Virus record (IMG/VR): IMGVR_UViG_3300032236_001727
Span: 19,144 to 83,143 of that record
Length of the DNA stretch: 64,000 nt
From: a virus
Reading direction: 5' to 3' (one strand)
The notes beneath the pieces are model-generated. The model ran no database searches. It was not told the DNA's origin and was given only the letters and a program-made list of their open reading frames with translations. A program made the translations under genes and the position numbers. Below, piece after piece: positions 48,077 to 54,709 of this stretch. Every line of letters starts with the position of its first letter. The first letter of the stretch is position 1.

Positions 48077-49099
48077 TTATTTTTTTAATTCTTGAAAAGT
48101 TTCTTTCAACCAATAATCTACATTCTTTATTATCCCTCCAATGTTATCTTCATTATACAAAACCTTAAATCTTTCAGGTATAAAATTAGGTAGTTTGGAT
48201 GATGCCATTTCATCTAATACTGCTTTTTCATGTTCATCCACCATAGGATTTGATAAATCCATAACCTTATAATGTGTTTCTAATTCACTTATACTCTGAA
48301 CTATTCTAGAATAAATTACATGATCTTTTAGTTTAGAAGCACTTATGTCATATATATCATCTAAAGTTATTTTTTTATCTGATGCTAGTTCTGGGAATAG
48401 TTTGAGTAGTTTTTTATCTCCTAATCCTTTAACTCCTCTGATTTTATCTGAATTGTCTCCAAGTAGAGTTTTATATATTATAAAGTTATGAGATGGTATT
48501 TTATATTTGTGTCTTATAGAAGTATCTGTAAGTATTTCTTTTTCTAATGGATTATATACTACTACATTTTGATTTATTAGTTGAATATAATCTTTATCTG
48601 ATGAAACTATAAATATTCTGTCGTTAGGATGTTTAATAAGTGATGTACTATAATATGCTATAATATCATCAGCTTCTACTTTGTCTAAAACAGCCATTCT
48701 AACAGGCAGTATTTTCAAATAATGTATTATTCTTACTATTTGATTTACTTTAGACTCATTTTCATCATCTTGATCTTCAAACACATCCCAATTAGTAATA
48801 CGTTGTGTTCTACCAGATTTATATTCAGGAATAAGATTTTTTCTATTATTTGAACCACCAATACCATCAAATATAATATATACTTTTGTTGGTTGTAAAT
48901 GTTTAATTAATCCTCCTAATGATCTAAAAAAACCACCCAACCCGCCAATATGATTTCCTTCAGGATTAATCATATTTAATACAGCAAAATTTCGAAAAAA
49001 TAAATTCAAGGCATCCACAAGAAGTATTCGTTCATTATCATTGTTTTCGTTTTGCTCTTGTATTCCATCAAGCAGGTTGAGTAGGTCTTTATTATTCAT
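48077..49099 (-). CDS. 5'-3' exonuclease / RNase H (FEN-like)
   Basis: 340 residues. ILLVDALNLFFRNF is the first metal Asp. KVYIIFDGIGGSNNRKNLIPEYKSGR is the second, with the arch basic segment. KVEADDIIAYY and RIFIVSSDKDYIQLI are the central acidic cluster. GDNSDKIRGVKGLGDKKLLKLF is the helix-hairpin-helix/H3TH motif. Such enzymes remove RNA primers and flaps during lagging-strand synthesis, as T4 RnaseH does. Its start overlaps the stop of uvsX. Confidence 0.92.
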   Translation of the reverse strand: MNNKDLLNLLDGIQEQNENNDNERILLVDALNLFFRNFAVLNMINPEGNHIGGLGGFFRSLGGLIKHLQPTKVYIIFDGIGGSNNRKNLIPEYKSGRTQRITNWDVFEDQDDENESKVNQIVRIIHYLKILPVRMAVLDKVEADDIIAYYSTSLIKHPNDRIFIVSSDKDYIQLINQNVVVYNPLEKEILTDTSIRHKYKIPSHNFIIYKTLLGDNSDKIRGVKGLGDKKLLKLFPELASDKKITLDDIYDISASKLKDHVIYSRIVQSISELETHYKVMDLSNPMVDEHEKAVLDEMASSKLPNFIPERFKVLYNEDNIGGIIKNVDYWLKETFQELKK

Positions 49100-50199
49100 T
49101 ATTGTTCTGTTTCTGTGTCGCTTATATCAGTTATAGATAAATTTTGTGATTCTTCCCATTCTGAAGTATCTTCTACTATTTCTATTTCTCCTGGGTTGTC
49201 TGTAAACCATTCGCTAGAATGTTGTTTTTTATAATCTGTTATAGCGTATGGAGTATCTGGAATAAATCCATGAGGTGTAACTATTACTGTTGATTTAGTA
49301 GCTATTCCTTCTCCAATATGTATTTTATCTATTGCTATTTTGGTTCTTTTAGCAAATTCTACATTCTTTTTATTTTTAACTGCTTGTATTTTAGAAGTTC
49401 CACTATTTGTAACATTACCAAATGTAAATACTAATGAAGCATCCCAATACATAGTGTCACCCCCTTTATTTGTTCGTTTTGGTTGTTCCATAGGTCTTAA
49501 AGCGGGTTGAACACCAGTTTTATTAATTATAAAGAATGTGTTTGTATATGGATAATTTTCTTTACGAGATAAAGGAAATTTCTGATTTACAAAGTTACCA
49601 AATTGTGTAGCCATAGCGCCTGCATTCCACATCGGATTGTTTTTTCCCTGATCTACACTAAGTTGGCAAGGCATTGATCCTACAGAATCCCATAAAAACA
49701 ATAGGTCATACGGTAAGTTACCTTTCTTTTGCTCATCCAACAAATCGATTATAAAAGCTGCAACATCTTCAATAGTATGTAATGTACTACGGTCAACATA
49801 TATAAAAAATCCTTTATAATTCAACAGCTCTCCTGTTTCTTTATCTACTACTTCTTCAACTTGAAATCCCATTTTTTTAGCATGTTGGAAATCCCATTTC
49901 ATCTCAGTAATAATAAACACAGGCAATAATCCCATACTTTGTCCTTGTGTTGCTGTTTCTATTAACAAAGTAGTTTTTCCAGTATCAGAACCACCTCTAG
50001 CTATTGTTATATGTCCTACTGGTATTCCAGGGATAGATAAAGCATCTTTTAGAGCATCAGATATAGGTATCCATTTTTGTTCTTTAAATTTTGTAGAAGA
50101 TTCTAATCCTTTTTTATTTTTAAAACTATCAAGGTTAAAATCTTTTTTAATTTCTGAGGATGCAGCCTCCGCTAAAGAGGCACCACTCTTTCTTGCCAT
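49099..50199 (-). CDS. uvsX: Recombinase UvsX (RecA-like)
   Basis: 366 residues. GHITIARGGSDTGKTTLLI is Walker A (about 69-77), LPVFIITEMKWDF strand 2, LLFLWDSVGSMP Walker B, and TFFIINKTGVQPALRPM the L2-like segment. KGGDTMYWDASLVFTFG closes the core. UvsX coats single-stranded DNA, pairs it with homologous duplex, and in T4 starts recombination-dependent replication. It neighbours the SSB gene, its natural partner. Confidence 0.93.
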   Translation of the reverse strand: MARKSGASLAEAASSEIKKDFNLDSFKNKKGLESSTKFKEQKWIPISDALKDALSIPGIPVGHITIARGGSDTGKTTLLIETATQGQSMGLLPVFIITEMKWDFQHAKKMGFQVEEVVDKETGELLNYKGFFIYVDRSTLHTIEDVAAFIIDLLDEQKKGNLPYDLLFLWDSVGSMPCQLSVDQGKNNPMWNAGAMATQFGNFVNQKFPLSRKENYPYTNTFFIINKTGVQPALRPMEQPKRTNKGGDTMYWDASLVFTFGNVTNSGTSKIQAVKNKKNVEFAKRTKIAIDKIHIGEGIATKSTVIVTPHGFIPDTPYAITDYKKQHSSEWFTDNPGEIEIVEDTSEWEESQNLSITDISDTETEQ

Positions 50200-50228
50200 A
50201 TTATAAATTTTTAAAATTAATTATTTAA

Positions 50229-51053
50229 TTATTCTTCATCATCATCAAATAAACTGTCAAATTCAGTTGATTTGTTTTTCTTAGTATTATCTTTTAAAGA
50301 ATAACTAGATTTTTTAGGCTCTGGTTTTGTTTCTTTAACTTCTTCAACAGGTTCAGTTACTTTTTCTTCTGGGTTTTCAGTTTCTTCTTCCGGAGTTAGC
50401 CAATCTTGAAGAGCTTGTTTTACTTCTTCAAATGTGAATTTTTTAAATATCTGAAGTGGGTCTGGTTGTTCTTCAAGGAATTTTTTAACTTCTTCTTTAT
50501 CTTCAGATAGAACAGATGTTTTTAATGCTGGACTTATAGTTGTTTTATTATAAGAGGTTCCTGTAACTTCAGGGCCTACAGTATTAAGTTTAATGTCTCT
50601 TCCTTCAAGTATGTTTGTAAAATCACCAATATCATCATCTGCGGCTAGATTTAGAAAGTCTTGATATGTTTCTTTACCAAACTGCCATAGTTTAACTCCT
50701 TCTGATTCTTCACCACGTACAACTACAGGAACAAAAACTCTAGTTTTTGGATCTAATTTTTTAGCAAGGCGCCAATTTTCCTTATCATTGCTTTGACGTA
50801 ATTGTTTAGTAAATTCTTTGATAGGATCCTTATCACCCCAATTAGATGGAGAAGCTAATGATTTGATTTTACCCATCTCATAATAAAAAGCCATTTCTGT
50901 AAATGGAATATCTTTATTGTACTTAGAAGGTACAACTCTGACAACTTGTTTACCTATGGAAGGTTTAAAAAAAACATTTTTCTTTTCACTAGTACTAGAC
51001 CCTTTGGTCTTAGTAAGAGAGTCTAACTTACGTTTTACTTCGTTTAAATTCAT
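50229..51053 (-). CDS. Single-stranded DNA-binding protein (T4 gp32-like)
   Basis: 274 residues. The N-terminus MNLNEVKRKLDSL resembles the cooperative LAST-type region. VFFKPSIGKQVVRVVPSKYN and MAFYYEMGKIKSLASPSNWG are typical strands of far-T4 gp32 proteins. VFVPVVVRGEESEGVKLWQFGK and the RDIKLNTVG strand follow. The zinc Cys of T4 gp32 are not visible. The C-terminal third is an acidic, proline/glutamate-rich linker ending FDSLFDDDEE, the tail that recruits replication partners. First gene after the promoter at 51081-51113. Confidence 0.88.
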   Translation of the reverse strand: MNLNEVKRKLDSLTKTKGSSTSEKKNVFFKPSIGKQVVRVVPSKYNKDIPFTEMAFYYEMGKIKSLASPSNWGDKDPIKEFTKQLRQSNDKENWRLAKKLDPKTRVFVPVVVRGEESEGVKLWQFGKETYQDFLNLAADDDIGDFTNILEGRDIKLNTVGPEVTGTSYNKTTISPALKTSVLSEDKEEVKKFLEEQPDPLQIFKKFTFEEVKQALQDWLTPEEETENPEEKVTEPVEEVKETKPEPKKSSYSLKDNTKKNKSTEFDSLFDDDEE

Positions 51054-51080
51054 AAAATTTTTATTTTGATTTGTTAATAA

Positions 51081-51113
51081 CTTATTATAATAAAAAAAAT
51101 TTGGATTTCCAAA
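51081..51113 (-). promoter_or_regulatory. Promoter of the ssb-uvsX-helicase operon
   Basis: TTTG (51110-51113), 20 bases, TATAATAAG (51081-51089) on the minus strand. The -33 region is palindromic (TTTGGAAATCCAAA), as at 20325-20357. Confidence 0.73.
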
Positions 51114-51131
51114 TGTATTTAAAAGATATGT

Positions 51132-51545
51132 TTAAATATAAATAAAACCTTTTACATTAGGTACCATTTTTTTAATTTCTTCTTTGGTATATTTTTTAGA
51201 TAATGGAGTATATTCTATGAATAAACCACCTCCAACTTTTAAATCATTTGGTAATGATTTTATTAGTGTATCTGTTAAATCTAAACTGTTCTCAACATTC
51301 AAATTTTTTGGCAATGATTGTATTGGTGTATCTCTTAAATCTAAATAACCTCCAACCGTTAAATTATCAGGTAAGGATTCTATTGGTGTATTAGATAAAT
51401 CTAAACTACCTTTGCTGCCATCCTTGATGTATTGTTGAATCTGTTTTTGAACGGCTATAAGATGGTTCTTAGAACGTTCTTCTTTAGAACGCCTTGGGAT
51501 TAAAATGTTCTCATCTTCTAATAATATGTCGAGTAGTTTGAACAT
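51132..51545 (-). CDS. Leucine-rich repeat protein
   Basis: 137 residues. After an amphipathic N-terminus (MFKLLDILLEDENIL) and a basic helix, about three and a half tandem 20-residue repeats follow. Each starts LDL--T-I-SLP--L-V, as in LDLSNTPIESLPDNLTVGG. The DNA is repeated with a 60-base period on the minus strand between about 51220 and 51405. LRR folds bind proteins, so it may interact with a host or virion protein. Expression partners in the operon are small unknown genes. Confidence 0.75.
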   Translation of the reverse strand: MFKLLDILLEDENILIPRRSKEERSKNHLIAVQKQIQQYIKDGSKGSLDLSNTPIESLPDNLTVGGYLDLRDTPIQSLPKNLNVENSLDLTDTLIKSLPNDLKVGGGLFIEYTPLSKKYTKEEIKKMVPNVKGFIYI

Positions 51546-51553
51546 TAAAAAAC

Positions 51554-51901
51554 CTATTTTTTTATTTTAGATGGATCTTTAAGTTTGACTTCTGTTCTTA
51601 TTTTAACGTCAGCACCTTTATCCAATTTTAAGGCTTCATCTTTTACTTTATTAGTTATTCCTGTAATTCCTTGCCCGTCTAAATCTACAACGATTGTATT
51701 AGGTTTAGCACCAGGTTTTATAGAAAATTTAACAGGGTAATCATGTTTTATTTCTGGGCGAGCCATTAGTTTTTCTATATTTGATTTAATATCTTCAGAT
51801 TTACTAGATGATATTATTATACGACGAAATCCTCCGGTAGCAACTAATGCTGGGCTTAGGGCTTCTTTTATTAATCTTTTAATTCTGTTATCTTGTTTCA
51901 T
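51554..51901 (-). CDS. Hypothetical protein
   Basis: 115 residues with a basic amphipathic start (NRIKRLIKEALSPALV). A beta-rich body (KFSIKPGAKPNTIVVDLDGQG) leads to a lysine-rich end. The N-terminal IKRLIKEALS helix is typical of many small proteins in large marine phages. Overlaps the next gene's stop by four bases. Function unknown. Confidence 0.6.
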   Translation of the reverse strand: MKQDNRIKRLIKEALSPALVATGGFRRIIISSSKSEDIKSNIEKLMARPEIKHDYPVKFSIKPGAKPNTIVVDLDGQGITGITNKVKDEALKLDKGADVKIRTEVKLKDPSKIKK

Positions 51902-52329
51902 ATTTCTATTATTTTGTATATTTTTGTATTGAGTTGTTTTAGTCCTCCATTTTGGGTAAGTAATATACTATTTTTATAATTTTTCCAGTCTATTGGGAAT
52001 TGTCTATCAATTACACCATTATTTAAACTTTTAATAAGTTCGTTTATAGAATTAATAGTATATAAAACATTATATTCTTTCTTACGATGTACTAATATTG
52101 TATTATTGATTATGTCTTTAACATTACCGTTGTCTACATTATAGGTACAAGCGTATTCATTATTGTTTTCAATATGAAGTACAAATATTTTATTGTACAT
52201 TATACTGTATCTTGATTTTATATTTTCTAATAAAAAATCTAATTCATCTATGGGGGTAAAAGTGCAAAAAAGTTTATTAGTCATTTCTTCTAACTCTAAT
52301 TGATCATAATCGTATACTATATTATACAT
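51898..52329 (-). CDS. Hypothetical protein
   Basis: 143 residues, alpha/beta, with NIVYDYDQLELEEMTNKLF at the start and QFPIDWKNYKNSILLTQNGG near the end. No known motif. Ten bases separate it from the PolA-like gene upstream, so it may accompany that polymerase. Function unknown. Confidence 0.6.
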   Translation of the reverse strand: MYNIVYDYDQLELEEMTNKLFCTFTPIDELDFLLENIKSRYSIMYNKIFVLHIENNNEYACTYNVDNGNVKDIINNTILVHRKKEYNVLYTINSINELIKSLNNGVIDRQFPIDWKNYKNSILLTQNGGLKQLNTKIYKIIEI

Positions 52330-52339
52330 ATGTTGTTTT

Positions 52340-53599
52340 TTATTTAAAATTATAATTTACACCTTCTTTTATATTAACATTCAAATTGTATTTTTTGAAT
52401 ATATTTATTATATCATTTAATAAAAACGATTCGTTTTCATCAAAATCTAACAAAAATGAATCATAAACATACAATATTAACTTTGTATTTTTATTTCTCA
52501 ATATCTTAAACATATCCCAAATTATATTCACATTATTTACTGTTTCAAATCTTTGTAAAACATAATTTAACAATTTTGATGGATTCATATCTGTTAGCTT
52601 GCTCTTTTCAAACCTATGTTTTGAAATAGGACATTCAACATACCCAGCAACATCAAAATGTTCCCATAACTCATCAGTATAATGCTGGGTTTTCTTAAAA
52701 AATTCTAATTCTTTATATTGGGGAAATATACCTCCATATAATTGCTGGAATGTTATTTCTTTGGCTTTTTTATAATCAACTTGGTACATATCAGCAAAAG
52801 CTTGATGTACATCTGTTTGGCCAAAGTCATGTTTTATTAGGCTTGCAAGTAATGTAGGATGATATGCTTTTATATCTAATTCAATAAACTTACTATTTCT
52901 AGGGATAAAAATTTCCCTAGTATTATCATCTTTATTGAGAGCCGAGTAATTTACTCCGCCGAATCTGTTGGAGGGGCGAGTTGATGTAGTTTTAAAGTTG
53001 TATTGAGTGAAGACATATTCACCTTCAATAGGGTGAAATTTAGTTTGGAATTGTTCTGTTTGTACTCGTACTCCCATCCGTTCAATGGCGTTGAAAACCA
53101 CGGATACTCTATTGTTATAGAATTGGTTAATTGGTTCATGTATATTATGTTTTAGATCATTGTATATTTGTTCACAATATTCATAGTGTTTTACTACTGG
53201 TATGATTCTGTTTATGTCTTTTTTAGTAGAATGATGATTATAAAAATATTCGTGAGCTTTAGTAAAGACTATTTGATAATTTGATTGAAATAAAGTTATA
53301 TCGTATAAGTTTGGTAGTACTATGTAATGTAAAAATTCTTTTTTATCCCTTACATATATTTTCTTTATATCTTTAATAGCATCTATAACATCCTCTTGAT
53401 TTAACAACATAGTTTCACTATGATCAATAGATACTATATATCCTTTAGTACTATTTAATGGTCTTATGTAAATAAGAGATATGTGATTTTGAGCAGGATG
53501 GGTATTATTGTTAAAAGGGATAATTTCAATAAATACTTCTTCAAATTTATTGGACTTAAATTCATCTAATTGATTGTTTTGTTCTATTAGCCAATACAT
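52340..53599 (-). CDS. Family A-like DNA polymerase (compact)
   Basis: 419 residues. KTTSTRPSNRFGGVNYSALNK (about 203-223) corresponds to the family A template/primer segment. FIELDIKAYHPTLLASLI (238-255, Asp242) is motif A. KKAKEITFQQLYGGIFPQY (277-295) is the O helix with K, K and YG. LILYVYDSFLLDF (374-386, Asp380) is motif C. The N-terminal 200 residues lack proofreading DxE motifs but keep a D-LF segment like a decayed exonuclease. The protein could fill gaps or act in repair or replication start. It is distinct from the split PolB. Confidence 0.78.
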   Translation of the reverse strand: MYWLIEQNNQLDEFKSNKFEEVFIEIIPFNNNTHPAQNHISLIYIRPLNSTKGYIVSIDHSETMLLNQEDVIDAIKDIKKIYVRDKKEFLHYIVLPNLYDITLFQSNYQIVFTKAHEYFYNHHSTKKDINRIIPVVKHYEYCEQIYNDLKHNIHEPINQFYNNRVSVVFNAIERMGVRVQTEQFQTKFHPIEGEYVFTQYNFKTTSTRPSNRFGGVNYSALNKDDNTREIFIPRNSKFIELDIKAYHPTLLASLIKHDFGQTDVHQAFADMYQVDYKKAKEITFQQLYGGIFPQYKELEFFKKTQHYTDELWEHFDVAGYVECPISKHRFEKSKLTDMNPSKLLNYVLQRFETVNNVNIIWDMFKILRNKNTKLILYVYDSFLLDFDENESFLLNDIINIFKKYNLNVNIKEGVNYNFK

Positions 53600-53616
53600 A
53601 ACCTTTTATATTTGGC

Positions 53617-53649
53617 GTAAATATAATAAAAAAGGCTTGGAAATCCAAG
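53617..53649 (-). promoter_or_regulatory. Promoter embedded in a terminator hairpin
   Basis: CTTG (53646-53649), 20 bases, TATATTTAC (53617-53625) on the minus strand. It would drive the PolA-like gene. Same architecture as at 12368-12404. Confidence 0.68.
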
Positions 53650-53653
53650 CCTT
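53632..53653 (-). terminator. Intrinsic terminator overlapping a promoter
   Basis: A 9-bp stem (AAGGCTTGG with CCAAGCCTT), 4-base loop, then TTTTTTATTA on the minus strand. It ends the transcript of the gene at 53678. Confidence 0.76.
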
Positions 53654-53677
53654 ATTAAAAAATATATTTAAATTTTT

Positions 53678-53998
53678 TTACCCTAATTCATATGAATTAC
53701 TGAAAAAGTAATAGCTCATTTCTTGTTTAAAGTATCTTTCTATTTCTTTATCAGTAGAATTTTCAGGATGGTTATAATATGATTCAGATTCTATAAATCC
53801 CTTTTCATCATCCATAAAAGCTTCAGCATCTACATCTTTATCATCAAATCTTTTTAAATAATCATACATTTTCTTAGGATCTATATGAAAAACTTCAGGA
53901 TCATGTTCATCTACAACAACATATTTGTTATATACTTGAGTAGATATTGGTTCTCCTTCGGTTAATATGCTTAATAATGATGGTATTTTAAATTTCAT
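53678..53998 (-). CDS. Acidic hypothetical protein with amphipathic N-terminus
   Basis: 106 residues. The start (MKFKIPSLLSILTEGEPIS) is an amphipathic helix. The rest is very acidic with DDKDVDAEAFMDDEKG and a Tyr/Phe-rich C-terminus (EMSYYFFSNSYELG). It is followed by a terminator/promoter element. Function unknown; a virion role is possible because it follows structural genes. Confidence 0.6.
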   Translation of the reverse strand: MKFKIPSLLSILTEGEPISTQVYNKYVVVDEHDPEVFHIDPKKMYDYLKRFDDKDVDAEAFMDDEKGFIESESYYNHPENSTDKEIERYFKQEMSYYFFSNSYELG

Positions 53999-54033
53999 GT
54001 TTATTTAGTTATGATTTACTAGATATAAATATA

Positions 54034-54693
54034 TTAACTCTTTTGAAAAAATTGAGCAAAATTTAATTTTAAAAATAATGCTAATCCTTTTCGCTTTAGA
54101 CGTTGTTCGGTTAATACTACTATTTTTTGATTAATCTTATACACAGATAGCTCGTCATTTCCCGTTAAAGTCCACGTTAAACTTACAGGTATAAATAATT
54201 CCCATAACCAGCTATTACTTTGGCTACTAATTGCATTATACGTGGGAGAATCAACTTCTATCCATGTATTTTCATTTATTTTAGCTAAAAAGTATCGTGT
54301 AAAACTTCCTATATTATAATCATCTTGAGATGGTTTAGGAAAGTATGAATTAGGTACCTGTTTACTTGTATCTGTATTTATATTTATTTTTTTTATAGAT
54401 GTATATTCACTTATTAATGTATCACTATATGATCCTACATTTAATTGGGAATAGTATGATGGTATTTCTGTTACAGCTATTTGAGACGTGCTATTATTTG
54501 TTGTATTATTTGATGTTTGGTTTATTGGTTCTATTTCATCATTAGGCTTCTCATTAGGTGTTTTTCCTGTATAATAAGAACCATCATAGCTTTTCCAGTA
54601 ATATCCTGAATATGGTTTTTGGCTATTTTTATAAATAAATTGACCGCTATAAGCAAATTGATTAGTTATTATTCTGTTTTGAGGGATATACAT
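54034..54693 (-). CDS. Putative virion/baseplate-associated protein
   Basis: 219 residues. An aromatic, Gly/Ser-rich N-terminus (YSGYYWKSYDGSYYTGKTP) looks like repeats seen in phage structural proteins. A low-complexity Asn/Thr/Ser linker follows, then a mixed domain with FTRYFLAKINENTWIEVD and a basic end. It sits directly behind the baseplate hub gene. No enzyme motif visible. Confidence 0.6.
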   Translation of the reverse strand: MYIPQNRIITNQFAYSGQFIYKNSQKPYSGYYWKSYDGSYYTGKTPNEKPNDEIEPINQTSNNTTNNSTSQIAVTEIPSYYSQLNVGSYSDTLISEYTSIKKININTDTSKQVPNSYFPKPSQDDYNIGSFTRYFLAKINENTWIEVDSPTYNAISSQSNSWLWELFIPVSLTWTLTGNDELSVYKINQKIVVLTEQRLKRKGLALFLKLNFAQFFQKS

Positions 54694-54709
54694 GAGTATA
54701 AATATTTAA

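Noticed and set aside
32471-53599. Reverse transcriptase or diversity-generating retroelement
   Set aside because: No YxDD-type RT was found; the polymerase-like proteins fit families A and B, and no template/variable repeat pair was noticed near the tail genes.
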